64,000 bases of DNA from NCBI GenBank assembly GCA_023653785.1, contig JAMKCH010005450.1:1-64000 (forward strand), in the 5' to 3' direction. Below the pieces are notes generated by a model, which ran no database searches, was not told where the DNA came from, and saw only the letters and a program-made list of their open reading frames with translations. Numbering within the stretch: position 1 is the stretch's first letter; the number at the start of each line of letters is the position of its first letter. A program made the position numbers and the translations under genes. The stretch comes from Ophioderma brevispina. Lineage: Eukaryota > Echinodermata > Ophiuroidea > Amphilepidida > Ophiodermatidae. This document shows positions 10,901 through 23,339 of this stretch, piece after piece.

Positions 10901-11880
10901 ATTGAATGGAATATGGGGCTTTGTATATGTGCAGACTCCCGCCACCTCTTATAGTTTTGGTTCATATGAGAGTACTAAATCAGTTAGGCCCGATAGTAGT
11001 GCGCAACACCGAAATTTTCGTGGTCAACGCAGCTTCCAAAAATCAAACTCGGCCTTGCACAATCATTCACATACAACAAGGACAGGGGTCCAGTGTGGCG
11101 AGAGGCAGTCGCTTTTAAGTTGTGCTTACGACGTCAACACAACAAATGCAACGGGGACGTGCCCCCAGTGCAAATTCCTCCATAAATGTTGCCAATGTAA
11201 GCAAGCGGGACATGGCCACCACATCATGACACAAGAAGGGGGGCCTTATGAAGTAATTATTTAGGCAGGGTTTGTCTTTGTTGTAAATACCCATCTCCTA
11301 TTGTGGTAGATACTTTATTTCCACTACTGGAACAGTATCCTAAAAGAGATTGTGCACAAATTCTCTGTGAGGGTTTTCGTATGGTTTCAAATTGGGTTAT
11401 TTGGGCCCCAGGGTTGGTCGGGCGTTTGGAACAATTGAGGTCAGTTTGCAGCTTCATGATGAGGTAACTGAAAAAATTGTAAAAGAGAGAAAATTTTGGT
11501 AGAATGTGGTCCCTTCAGAAACCACTACATGGAAAGAATGTAATCATTGCCTATTGGGTTGGATCCTTAAGCTCGGGTTTTTCTTGTCAAGAAGTCGAAG
11601 AATTCTTTCACGATGTTTGCAGTAAACTAGGGGTACCATTAGCCCGGGTTAAGGCCCATCCACTGGGCTTGTGTATTTAGGTTTTAGTTATATTCAGTCA
11701 AGCAAGAAGTCTCGATCCCACAAGTGAATTGCAGGCATCATTTGAGACAGGTTACAAGGGTTTTGCAAAGGAAGAACTTAACTTTAAAGGAATTGCAGTC
11801 TTTGATTGGATCACTGTCCTTCGTTTGCAAAGCTGTTGCACCTGGTAGGCCGTTTATTAGGAGTGATGCTCAGATCTGAT
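10900..11880 (+). mobile_element. DIRS-type retroelement remnant (gag-like end plus RT)
   Basis: A 120-codon frame (10902-11264) ends with a Cys/His cluster CPQCKFLHKCCQC (about 11161-11199), resembling the zinc-binding tail of DIRS-like gag proteins. Just downstream, in another frame, SPIVVDTLFPLLEQYPKRD (from about 11294) followed by a GF-x-x-G-(F/Y)-x-GP-like stretch matches the N-terminal RT region of DIRS elements. Further on, LTLKELQSLIGSLSF then VAPGR (11776-11853) is the characteristic RT/RNase H junction of this order. The catalytic palm is deleted and there are multiple frameshifts. No tyrosine recombinase is visible. Confidence 0.72.
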
Positions 11881-11999
11881 AATTCGGCTGTAGTAACATT
11901 TTTAAATTGCAAAATTTAAATGTCCAGCGATCATGAGCCTTCCGCGCCCTTCCATAAATCCTTAAATGCTTAAATAAATTGAAAAATCATTGATGTGTC

Positions 12000-12620
12000 A
12001 TATAAGCTCCAGAGGCCTTATTTGATCCTTGGCGAGTGTTGAGAGCAATCTGACATGCTCTAAGACCTTCCCTGTGGGATATGTTGGTATACAATGATTT
12101 CACATCTGCAGTGCAGAGTATGGTATCATCCGGGAGGGCGCCCTTCTTGTTGATGTCGTTGATTTCGATATTTGTGAAATTAGTTTGTACTTGGAAATGT
12201 AGAGTCGGCGAGTGGTGTCAATGGTTGAAGTGGAAATCAACACCCGGGAGATTTGTGAGGCTGGACAGTTTACACCCAGATACTAGTGCATGTCCAAATT
12301 TAGTCGGGTTTATGGATACTTAGGAATAGTACAATTTTGGAACACTATTGGGTTGTTTAAGGGTCAAGGCTGAGTTGTTATGTCATCAAATTTCATCTTT
12401 GGTACATCTCTTGAAATTATTGTCAATCTTGCTTTCATCTGCTTCCATTGTACGATTCAACCTCGAAGTTTGTAGGCATTGAAGTCAGGAGCTGTCTTTG
12501 ACCCTCTTTGGTATAGTTTTCACGACCCATCACAACGATTGCCCTCCTTATCGGCATGCTTGATTATTATGTCAGCGTTTTGTTCCTTAGCTCACGTAAA
12601 CCTATTCACCTAGGATTACT
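12000..12620 (-). mobile_element. Penelope-like element RT remnant
   Basis: Read on the minus strand, from 12620 towards 12000, there are pieces typical of Penelope-like RTs. A VVM-x-x-ENYTKEGQRQL-like block is followed by SIHKP, VSGCKLSSL, and then LPDDTILCTADVKSLYTNI (ending near 12079), the RT motif A region of this family. Frameshifts separate the blocks. No GIY-YIG endonuclease domain can be recognised downstream (below 12000), so the copy appears truncated. A plus-strand 80-codon frame here is the shadow of this gene. Confidence 0.75.
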
Positions 12621-12711
12621 TATGTTCATTGGTAACCTTAATCGAGATTGTTTCTAGATAATGGTCTTGGGAAAAGTGGGCATATTTTACTTTTGGGATA
12701 GGGTCACATGT

Positions 12712-12870
12712 GGAATCAGCGCTCGCCCGTCATAAGCATAAGGTTGTTTGTTCGAGCCCCGCTGTCTCCAATGTATTGTGCAATTGGGAAAGGCACTTTA
12801 CCCCCCCCCACCTCGCTTTGCCTCTCTTCCCACCTATGATATAAATGGGTACCGGCATATGCTCTCTTCC
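12712..12870 (+). mobile_element. tRNA-derived SINE fragment
   Basis: A Pol III box B-like sequence TTTGTTCGAGCCCCGC (about 12747-12762) is followed by the block TTGTGCAATTGGGAAAGGCA (12776-12795) and then ATATAAATGGGTACCGGC (12839-12856). This succession occurs widely in SINEs of marine invertebrates. Box A is decayed. The element abuts the 3' end of the minus-strand LINE. Confidence 0.7.
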
Positions 12871-12899
12871 TTCTTCCTTATCGTGTCCAAAACTGTGGG

Positions 12900-15845
12900 T
12901 TCTCAATATTATCCAGCCAAGATGGGTACAATGTCTGGCGGCTTCACTGAATTTGCCGCAAGGTCCTTGTTTGTGTTTTGTGCATTGTTGCTCCGCAAGG
13001 GCAGACCAAGAGAGTGTTCCATTGTCTGTGGTGGCTGGTTCCACAACCACGGTAGTATACTGTCTGCTTCCAGATATCCCCCCTTCGGCAATGAAACCTT
13101 AGATCGACCAGTTCTGGTTTCTCAATCTGTTGAGGCATCGCCATTCAAGCCCATGAGGATTCAGTTCCAGGTGGGAGAAGCTCACGCGTTTTCATGCCGA
13201 TAGATTTATTGGTTGATTGCAGTTCGCTTTCTTTCCACAGGCGACTCTCTTAAAACCCTTAGAGACTGTTTCAGAGGTTGGCCTTTGTTAAGAAACCCCT
13301 CTGGTTTAAGTTAAGCTGTTGGCACATGTTATCTTCCAGGCATAGGGTGCTTCACATTAGAACTTGGCAGCTACGCTCTTGCAGTGCTCGCTACGCTTCG
13401 ACATATGACGGATGTCTGTGAACAATTCCTGCTAGGATGTTTACGTTTTCCGTTGGTGTTGGACGGAGGCATCTGTGATAAGCCGCAGGAGGCCTTTTAA
13501 CGCTGAATCAAGCTTCTTGGCTGGGTTTGATCTTTCCCATACCGTGCAGTTCAGCATATTCTGCACATGAGTACACAGGGCAAGTGCCCTCGATCATAGG
13601 GTATGTGTGGCGAGCACCCCATCTTGTGCCAGTGGTTTGTTAATATTTATTGCGTGACATCTATCCTTCTTCTCGATGTGTGGTCTTATCAAGAGAGTGC
13701 GGTCCAAGCTAACTCATAGGTAGACAGAAGGTGATCACAGTGCCTCCAGGGGTGTTCCAGCCATAACTTGAACTCTGACGTTTTTGGCTTCACGGTGCGT
13801 ATATGGAAAGCAACACACCTGGTTGGTGTCTTAGATGGATTTGCAATAGGTGGTTTTCTCATAATACGGAGGAGTTCATCCAAGCTTTGGAGAGTCTCTC
13901 TTAACACTGTGAAGTCGGCATCTTGTTCGCTAATTCCAAGATTGTCTGGATAAATAAAACGACAGATTCCTGCACTCCTAGTTGGTCGTTGGTATAGATG
14001 TGAACAGGAGAGGTGCACGCACACTCCCTTGTGGTAGACCCTTCTTGAGCCTACGCCATTGACTCTTCTTCGCTCCTAGCGAACAAAGAACAGCCTGTTT
14101 GCCAGCAATCTCGGTAAGCTCAGTCCAGCGAATGTCCCGTGGTAATTTCCAGGATCTTTATGGAGTGAAGTCCTCTTGATTAACAGTGTCGTACGCTGCT
14201 GATAGTCGACTAACACAGCCAGGTTACCATAAAACCATACCCTTCTCTAAAACCATCCCATGTTTTGAGGTTAGGGTTTTGAGTACTTGGCTTGTTGGTT
14301 GATTAACCTGGCCGGAAACCTGCTTGTTCTGGTATTGAGGTGTTCGTCTATCACAGGTGCGCTACGATTGAGCAGGAGACGGTCAAGAGCCTGCAGTAAT
14401 GGCTGAGGATTGTATAGGGTCTGTAGGCTCTTTGGGATGGAATGGCTCCTTTCTCTAGGCTTTAGGAGTGCCATAACATGGTGCTTTCCTCCAATCTTAT
14501 GGGAACCTGTGGAAATAAGGCATCAATTGTCGAGCTCAAGAAGCCATTCCTTTCTACGGGGCCAAATTTTTTTTAGCTGCTCAGTAGAGATGTGTGTCAA
14601 GGGCCGACTGCTTTTCCTTTCCTGGTTTAATTTAGCATACCGGATTCCAATTCGTCCATGTGAAGGGGCGATGAACCATGGGTCCCACTATCCTCTTATG
14701 GTCAGTTTGATCTCTTGGGTTTCTTGCTGCACTTGCCATTTAAAAGCTGTTGGTGGGCACCTTGGTTGGGTGTGACATTGGCCTTCGTGGGAGGTTCTGT
14801 TGGATCCCCTCGAGCTTTCGATGGTAGACCTGCTTTCTGCTGTTATGGGTCATATCGGTGGATTCAATTAAAGTACGCCAGGTTTTGATCTTTTCCTGGG
14901 AGATCCTCTCCGAAACTCCTCACCTTTAGCAGTTGTTTTCATTCGCCAAAAAACGGATCAGCTCAACATGGTGATATACTCTTGATTTCTGGTCAGCACA
15001 TTCCTTGGACAGGCCTTGTATATATTCCGTCCTACGCCTCGGGGGTATGAATCTCCGCGCCGTCTTGTTCACCTAGTTGGGGCAAATTTGTCATAGTTAT
15101 AGGTCTTGGATCAATCCTCTTCACGTTCTTATCCAGGTTCATCAGGAAATCCTTGCCAGTCTGCTTTCCTGTAGTTGAAGCGGCGCTTAAAAGGCAATTT
15201 GTTTGGTCCTCCTGCCGGCTTGACCTTGGATACGATTGGTCGTTGTGAGTTTGTGGTAACAGGATCCAAACACTCTTGCACACAGGTTAGAGAGTTTTTG
15301 CTACAATAGCTTAGATCAGGGTTGAACCGTTCTCTTCCATCGGGCACTATGAATGATGGCGGCAGCTTAGAGATCATGAGGAGACGTTAAGTAGTTACTG
15401 TTATCCATTTTCGACAGCTCTCTCCCGTCTTAGTATTTTCGTGTAGCCCCCAATGGGTACTATGGCTGTTGAATTCGCCAATGAATAAGTAGGTTTGGAT
15501 GGATTCCCAGGTTGATTTGAGTTTGCTTTAAGATCTAACTGATGGAGGTTTGGGATACGGATGGAACTATGACAGAGCTGAGCTGAGTGGTGAGGACTTC
15601 GAATTGTTGTTTATCATCAGACATTGAGGTTGCTTCTACTGTGGGCCGTTTCTCACAAATATAGCACTTCCGTATTTCGATGTGGTCTCTCGGTTGCAAG
15701 GGACGCATTCCTTGTATGGTTGGGCGGTGGTTATTGATGCCTCTGTGGGTTTCCTGCGACCATAGGACATCGCATTGAATTGTTTAAAACAAATCGGCAA
15801 TACTGTTACTTTTTGCATTGTAAAACCCACATTAAAATGACGCTA
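12900..15845 (-). mobile_element. Jockey-like LINE, near-complete ORF2 but inactivated
   Basis: The element reads from 15845 down to 12900. The apurinic endonuclease begins with a WN-x-x-GF-like start (about 15830), KYGSAIFVRN (about 15650-15680), GEFNSHSTHWG (15448-15480; GDFN is usual) and a FNPDLSY block (about 15300-15330). RRFNYRKADW follows near 15150-15190. Then STDMTHNSRK (near 14835-14865), a finger block with LLNRSAPVIDEHL (near 14340-14390), L-AAYDTV (near 14185-14210), and the catalytic box as FIYPDNLG (13938-13962) where YADD is normal. A thumb region with VWERSNPAKKLDSALKG (about 13500-13560) and a C-terminal GEPQTMEHSL-LP block (about 13010-13060) complete it. Many stops, frameshifts and small deletions make it a pseudogene. 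It is the most complete autonomous element in the window. Confidence 0.9.
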
Positions 15846-17202
15846 TAGTCAAGGCAGACTTAAAAAGGCCTGCGCTGAGATATAGTCATGATATGGGTAT
15901 ATACTTAATAATGGTATTATCTTGGTTATCTATTTTGGTAGAACAACGTCCGATCGTAAATTCGATATCCACTCATCGGATGGTATAAATCGTTCTCACA
16001 AAGAGCCTGTCCTACCATTAAAAAAAATACCATCTAATGATAAATTACTGTAAGGTTTAATAGCGAGTGGTGGTACCTTTGTGACTAACTTAAAAAATAT
16101 TGTCAGTATTTGCTTACAGTAGCTCAAGATACATAAGTACAATTTTTTTGGGATTTTACCACAGTATCAGGAAGGTGTCAACCATCCCTACCTCCTTGAA
16201 GTGGTACCATCCCCTCTCGTAGGAGTGTGAGGAGGAGGGATAAGCGTGGATGGAGCAGGAGGTTTTTTGAGGGGTGTTGAAAAGGACATCCCGTTAAGGA
16301 CAATGGTGGGGGAGGATTGACAGTAGTGGGTGGACGGGCGTTGGTTGGGGAGGGGGTCGGAATAAAGAGAGGAGGGGTCGGAAAGTCCATTTTGCCGCTA
16401 AAATGACCGTTAAAGCGAAGGCACTACCTCAGTGATGTGCTTTATCAGAAAATCGAAAAATATAAACATCAGATTTTTGCCTGTCTGTAATAAGTACAAG
16501 TACCCTAAAACCCGTGGCCAATGGTAAGACGAGAAAACAACCTTATAGCACAAAATCGGAATATTTGTACGACCATTTACTACACACGTATTGAATGGAG
16601 CTTCGTATCTTTGAACACTGCCGTTTTCTTCCTTTTCTGTCAATTCTTCGGTTAGAAAAAGTAACTTAAGGGATTCTAACTGACATCCTTCACTTTTAGT
16701 TATTTATGCGACATTTTCAAATAGTGTTACCTCTTTCAGAACGTACAATACACAAGCCTTAGATCGTATCCGTTTGCGTTTTTGTGGGCAGGGAATCTCC
16801 TTAGGGGGGGGTGGCAGGTAACCCCCCCCCCCGTCAATAACTAGTGCTAAAAACAAACTTATTTGGAAATAAGCACAATACTGTATTTTTGTCCATTTCC
16901 AGTGTATATGAGTAAATTTTTTAAAGAGGGGTCCTATTTCATTCAAACTTTTGAATTATATCAACATATATGCCTATTTTGGAGATTTCAATTTTATAGG
17001 TTAATCACTAAATGTACGCAAAATACTGAAATATAGGGAGAAACAATTTCGTTTTTTCTTTTATTTTATGATTGGATACATTTAAATAACATGACAAAAG
17101 CATTTTGTACATTTCTATTGAATTAGGTCAAAGCTAGTAAACCTTACTCTATAAAAAGACTTTATGTTAAATTAAGATGGCTGGGTTCTACCGTGAAATG
17201 TA
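15846..17202. other. No gene recognised; G-rich stretch at 16200-16390
   Basis: AT-rich DNA with a purine- and G-rich stretch (about 16200-16390) and a G7/C12 pair at 16805-16831 that could pair with itself. Short minus-strand frames resemble nothing known. Confidence 0.5.
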
Positions 17203-17541
17203 CAGTGGCGGGCACCACGGGGGGGGGGGCTTTTTTGTGGGGGGTGGGGGGCATTCACCCCAATTTTTAGTTTTAGTTTTAATTTATTTTGCCCCCCCCC
17301 CCCGGCTGAAGAAAAATAAGGGATTTTGGTTGCAAATTCGGCGAATTGGGTCCAAAAATCAACCAAATTTTGGGAAACATAAGCGATTTTGTGGGGCGCC
17401 AACATTGGTTTAAAAACCTCCAAATATTTCATACTTTGTCCCCCAGAATTTTTCACTTTGCTCCTCCCCATTCACTTTTGCCTCCCCCCCCATAATTTCA
17501 TGTGTGCCGCCCCCCCCAGAAGAGTCTGGCGGCCGCCACTG
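17203..17541. mobile_element. hAT-like MITE with CAGTGGCGG ends
   Basis: The left end is CAGTGGCGGGCACCACGGGG, and the right end, reverse complemented, is CAGTGGCGGCCGCCAGAC. CAGTGGCG-type termini are usual in hAT superfamily elements. Long G and C tracts occur inside (17221-17230, 17284-17293, 17484-17517). The flanking 8-mers (GAAATGTA, CGAAAGGA) match poorly, so the copy is old or the target duplication has decayed. Confidence 0.6.
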
Positions 17542-20500
17542 CGAAAGGATCAGTTGTGTCCACCTGACAACTGGCTTCTGTCGATACGGTGGGTTATATC
17601 AATGATCCTAGTTAGGGAAGATTGGAACACTCCCCCATTTTTGGTGTAACGGAAGTGGATGTTAATGGGAAAGGCGCTCCAAGCGTCAGGTAGGTAAATA
17701 CGAAAACACCTCAATTTCGTAGACATACGTGCAGAAGCAATGGGGCCGGAGTCGAAGAGTCTGTGTTCAGCTGTTAATATCATTGCACAAATAACCTCAA
17801 ATCACGAAATCTTCCATTCTTTTGAATTCCCTGAAGACAAACAGAAAGTTTAAAAAATGTAATATTAGTAAATTATTTAATAATGAACTATTTTGTGAAA
17901 TGAGGCACAGTGTCAGTGTAAGCCGGGCCGAAGCCAACTGTATGTACCGTTACTGCCCTACATTATGGTTGACGGTCCACGTCCCAACTTCTAAGTTCGA
18001 GACTCATTGACTCTTTAGGTGATAGTAAACCTTCATTTTTGTTCATAAATTGATGGACAAATTTAATAAGCGTGTGAGGTAATGATTGATTGAATGATAT
18101 GTTTGGTTGTGACTTGTGCAGTGCCAGTATGGCAGGGTTTTGCATATTGCATGGCATGGGTAAAATGGAAATCGGGAAGCTCTTTCAAATATTATTTTTT
18201 TTAAATGCCGAAAACCTTGTTGTTCAATGGGAGGAGGGAAGGAAAAGAGTTTCCATATGATAATGCCCCCCATTCAGGTCTTGCTGAATTCTTCAGCTTG
18301 ACGGAAAACACAGGATAAAGTTGCAGAAATCGTGGGGAGGGGGGACTCATGGAACTCTTGCCGAGAGGATATCCATATAGAACAAAATGTTGATAAATTA
18401 TGGAATGGAAAACTTTTCATTTATTCATGTTCTTACTGACATTCTGACAATTGGTCATTTTTGAGATATATGGGACCTTTTTTATTTCACACAAAATATG
18501 TAAAACAAAATTTACTGGAAGTGGATCTTTAAACAAGATGTTTACATTTTGAAGACCTAAACATTTTATGTCTTTTAAAGCATGGTAAATGTGAATTGTC
18601 CAATAATAATTGGCCTTTTAACTCAAAAAAAATCTGAATGTCAGTTTGAACCTTCTAATTTTCAGCTCACAACTTCTCATTCAATTTTTTCCGTTCCGTG
18701 CCCCTTGTGAAGGGCAGATTCACACTTTGACAAGATCCACTTTGCCCAAATGTTGTGATAAAAAGTTTCAAAATTTAGAGACTTTGACAAGAAAATCCAC
18801 TTCTTCTTCGGATGTGGATTTCCAAAAAAGGGCCTTTTAGAGGGTGATGTTCCCCCCCAAGAAAAACACGTAAATCCTATGGTTACAATGGAATTAGAGG
18901 AGCTCTAATGATTCAATATTGTCCATTTCAGATAATAAATCACCTTATATAGAAATCCTTGTTTACAACAATAATGCTCAAAGTAACTAGTTGTTATCCA
19001 CCACTCATCGTGCCTTGTCGGTGTAAATTAATCATTAGGAATGTTTGAGACGTTGATACAGTTTGAATTGGGTGGTTAGAATTTTCCTATTTTGATCCTC
19101 CATCTCCCTCTCTCCCCCTCTTTCACACATTGCGGTAAATCATTGGATTAAAAAAATGACCCATGTCCAAAGTTCTGGCGAAATTTCACGAGAAAACGAG
19201 CCAACGAATTTCTAATTCGTCGTGCTGTTGTTACTTGCAGCCAATCGTATTACACTATATTTTTCATAGAGTAACGTCACAAACTCCTTCACATTTTGTA
19301 ATATAAGCCACTATTCACTACAACGAATCACCTTGGTTCTAGATATTTTAACTGCCAGATTTACCAACCGCAATCAGAAAGTCCCGGTGACGCCCACATA
19401 TGTTTACAAATTTCGCTGCCCCAATGCAGCAGCTACAGTAATTCATCGTTCTTAAGCATTCTTGAGCAGTTTCATCATTGGTCCGAAAATCTGTCGACTG
19501 AAACATTACGCGTCATTGGAGAGGGTTTTTACAAACAGTTGAGTAATTTCTTTCTTCAATTCTCGCTTTTCTTCAAAAATGCACCTCTCAAAATTCACTG
19601 AGCGGAGCCCCCCTGCGTTGGGTTATGGATGGAAGAAATGCTCTATACTCCCATGGGATCAAAGAGAGAAAGTTGCTTGGATAAGGATTTTTTACGTATA
19701 TCGGCGAAGTACATATTTCTGCTCAGTTAATATTGTCTAATTATACCTTTCAATGCTCTGGGCTATGTCAAGTGCAAAGTTCAACATTTGATTGAAAATA
19801 AATAAAAGTCATCACAATTTCTTTTCCTAAATATCCTGCCAGTAACTATACATCAGATGCAGCATTGACTCGAGGCAATAATAGCAATAGCCTGTTGATA
19901 TCCAGTAAAATCCGCTCGGTATGCAGAGGATCAAGCGCTACAATTACTTGTCAACGTTGTATAGGTAATAACAATGGCTCTGTACTTCCAGATAAAAGGA
20001 TTTCAGGTGCTCATCACCGGATTAAGATCGAGCTATTTTTTCATCATGACTCACAGTCGCAAGCTATCTGTCCTTTTCACGAATAAATAAATCTTAAGGC
20101 TTCTACTGTTCGTTCAACTAACTTTGACCCTATCTTTCATCAAATCATTTTTTGTCCGAAAAGGAATCAAAGATGAACAAAAAATCATGAAGAAAGTTGT
20201 TTGGCAGACTGTGACCTAACATCTTTGTGTAGAAACAAAACTTAACTTACCGTAACTTGCCGCGTAAACCCCATTTCTTTTCAATTTACCGTGTTGTTAA
20301 GCATCGGTCGCTGACCCCCTTCTTTTGTAGTTTTCTAAATATCTGGTGGCAAATTGAATAGAAAGGAGGTCCCGCAGTAATTATGATCATTGGTTCTGCA
20401 CCAAAATGTTGAGGTCACAGCTTCCAGCAACTTGTCCCCGTGAGTTTTTTCACATTAGTTTCCTTTTTTCAATAAATGATAATATACAGTCAAAATTATT

Positions 20501-20563
20501 GAACTCACGTAGAACCCTCAAAGTTTTATTTTTATCGCGAACTAGGCCAGCTCAATCCAACTG
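17542..20563. other. No gene recognised; one short dispersed repeat
   Basis: Mostly unique AT-rich DNA. The only repeat I can support is at about 19337-19400 (CTAGATATTT-AACTGCCAGATTTACC), which recurs near 24502-24555. The short frame at 19865-20086 has no recognisable relatives. Confidence 0.45.
19337..19400 (+). repeat. Short dispersed repeat, copy 1
   Basis: Shares CTAGATATTT, ACTGCCAGATTTACC, CAATCAGAA and GACGCC/CGCGCC words in the same order with 24502-24555. Too short to classify. Confidence 0.5.
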
Positions 20564-20709
20564 GGTGACGTTTCATTGAAGCCCCAAGTATACAAAGAGT
20601 TGCCATTGATTCCGTCCTACCGAACTGATGCCCAACATCATACAGTGCATACGGAATTCAATGCAATCCTCATTTGCGTTACTTGAGACGCCTATGTGAA
20701 ACGGCTACC
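20564..20709. mobile_element. GGTAGACG-type MITE, copy 1
   Basis: The ends are inverted: GGTGACGTTTCATTGAAGCC on the left, and GGTAGCCGTTTCACATAGGC on the right when reverse complemented. An inner inverted pair CATTGATTCCGTC and CGGAATTCAATG completes a nearly palindromic element. The same family occurs at 53015-53171 and 61137-61280. The flanks share AACTG, compatible with a decayed 8 bp target duplication. Confidence 0.7.
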
Positions 20710-20710
20710 C

Positions 20711-21229
20711 AAAACTGGGCATGGATAACCAGTCTAAAACACCTGACATTACATCTATCAACTGCGTGGACAGTACAAAGAGCTACAAGGCTCTGCAGTT
20801 CCAAATAAACAAAGGGAATCTGCGTTGCGTTTGTCCGCTTAATAGGGGGATTTACTTGTCCATAATTGTAAGTATTTGCTTGAGTCGATGTATCATAGTG
20901 TATGCTCCCTTATCACTGATATTAAATGAGATTGCATTTTATTCATTTTCATGAAATGTACAACCTTTACAAATGGACATAACCAATAAATGGTAATTTT
21001 ATAGAATTTATTAATTGTTTATAGTGGACATGGTTTAACTTACTTCTGCAAAGTATGTAATCAAAACAATTTTTCCTTTGATTCTGGCGACTAGATCTAT
21101 CAAGACAAATACCGCTACCGAACTACCCACCCTCCTTTTGTCGGTTATCGGTCAGATATCCCCGCTAGGGTCCTTTAGGGGATGTAATGTGTATTACAAC
21201 TCTTGTAAATCAATGTATAATTGCATTAA
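20711..21229. other. No gene recognised
   Basis: AT-rich sequence between two MITEs. The 77-codon frame at 20721-20954 shows no domain. Confidence 0.45.
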
Positions 21230-21573
21230 GGTCCGTTTCATACTTCCGCTGCACTGCATTGCTGTGCAAGTACATTTCCTGCATGTTCCGTCCCTACTTT
21301 GTTCCGCTGCACTCCCTATCGATTTACTGCCTGTCAACCCAGGTCCAAACTGCAGGTCAACTTGGTGCAGTAGTTTGCAGTAACTTTGCTGAAATTTTGG
21401 CAGACTGCAACACTGACTGCAGCCCACTGGCATCTTGCTGCATCGCCAGTTAAAATAATTTTAACTTCGTTGCAGTACTGCATTGCGTTGCAATACTGCA
21501 AGTGATTGCAGTGACAATTTTGGTAGGCTTCATTGCATCCTGACTGATTGCAGATGAAGTTAGTGAACGGACA
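21230..21573. mobile_element. CTGCAG-rich palindromic MITE, copy 2
   Basis: Begins GGTCCGTTTCATACTTCCG and ends, reverse complemented, GTCCGTTCACTAAC. The interior is dominated by CTGCA and GCAGT words, with the central palindrome AGTTAAAATAATTTTAACT shared with the copy at 3229-3432. At 344 bp it is longer than copy 1. Overlapping short frames on both strands are artefacts of the palindromic sequence. Confidence 0.7.
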
Positions 21574-22860
21574 TTCAGAGTCAGTGTCACTGTACAATGA
21601 TTAATCGCCATGATGTTTGGTTTTTTTTTTCTCATTATATATACAATAACTCTAACTCAACTTCACTTACATTGGACATATTGGAGATAATTGCTGCAAA
21701 TATAGCCCCTAACGAACTAAATTAAAGTTAACTAAGTAAATTTGTCTGCCTACTGTTTAACAGTGACAGACGTACAATCAGGAAACCTTGAACCACGGGA
21801 GTAAAAAAAAGTACAAATTACGAAATCATCTAATCGACACCTTAGATGAATATCATTGAAGTACCATAACATATCATCCAAACGACTGCACGCTGAAATA
21901 TCCATTGATTACTTGATTTGAATCTCTGTTAGGTATAAGACCAGTTAACAGCAATGTTTGTAAACTGGCCTGGTATCTTGAAATAGGTCGGCCTTGACTG
22001 TACCTCTGGGGCAATTGTATCTGTTAGAGTTTTTAAATACTAATGCGCCATAACTATTCGCAGGAATGGATTCGCAGGCAACAACAGAATTGACGTAGAG
22101 TTTTTAACTGGTTCGATATTCCCTCGACTGATCGAGTTCGCAGTAATCGTTATTCAATACATCTCAATTTATACCCCAAGATTTTAGTTTGGCGGGCTAT
22201 TTTTAATCAACGATGCTCACACGTGGGCGTGTTTATTTTGACACAAAGCCTTGAACACAGTTTTGTATTCCAAATGACTTTTAACATTCAAGCATGGAAA
22301 ATGTTAAATGACCCCAATTTTGTCCATCATTTGTCGACTATAGGTAGAATTTGCTGAAATTTCAAGTATTAATGACATTCTTGGATACTTCAATATACGG
22401 AGTAATTAAATGGTATTTTACTCTTTCAGTATCACAAGATTTAAACAAATGTGACCATTTTTTCTCAAACTCATTTGTTTTTAACAGAATAGATCTAATT
22501 GGACAATAATTTTTTTAATTTTGACCTCTGTCATTATGAAAAGAGTTTATTTTTAATGACAGGCAAAACACTAGTGTTAATGTGACCCGGTCCTAAGAAC
22601 AATTATATTACGTTAGTCAATTAATTGAAGCACGAAATTGGGTAATTGCCTATTTGCAGGATACCAACCCTTGCTCATAGAAAACTTAAAGTGCTCACAT
22701 CACAACGAGCGGCCAAGTCATTGCAAGCCGAAACAGACTTGGTTCGATAAGCTCGAGCTGTTAACAATTGACTACAGCTTTGCTTCCGATCCATTCAGTT
22801 TTTCAGTTCCAGTTTCTTTTTTTCAGCATAACAATCGAACGTGACAGACATGTATAACAA
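21574..22860. other. No gene recognised
   Basis: AT-rich DNA without visible repeats or coding. Confidence 0.45.
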
Positions 22861-23339
22861 TATATTATATTAATCAGAAAGAAATCAATTGTAGACTGTA
22901 ATAATAGAACTGGTGAGGGATATGATATGCTATGCCAGAAATGGACAACCCGATAGGCTTATGGTATTGCTGTCCCTGTAATACATACAAGTCAAAAATA
23001 CTTAATATTAAAAAGTGATACAAGTAAGGGTGATATATAAATTACATAGTAAAATATACATAACAAAGAACAGAGACAAACACAAGCAAAACAAACAGAT
23101 ATCTAAACTAACACCAAACAACTCCCTTGACGGGAATACGTGATACGGGAATTTGGACAGAAGGTACAAGACTTTTCAAACCTGTCTTCTGAGGCTATGT
23201 ATAAATTACTAAGGACGAAGCAGATAAAGAGGTAAGGTTTGAAGAAAGGTAAGGAATTAGAGAGAGAAATGGATTGGAAGAAAAGGTGAGGAGAGAAATT
23301 AAGGACGTGGGAAAATTAAAAAGAATTTTCTGGGTTGAT

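Noticed and set aside
12748..13203. 151-codon plus-strand frame.
   Set aside because: Antisense shadow of the jockey-like LINE C-terminus plus the adjoining SINE.
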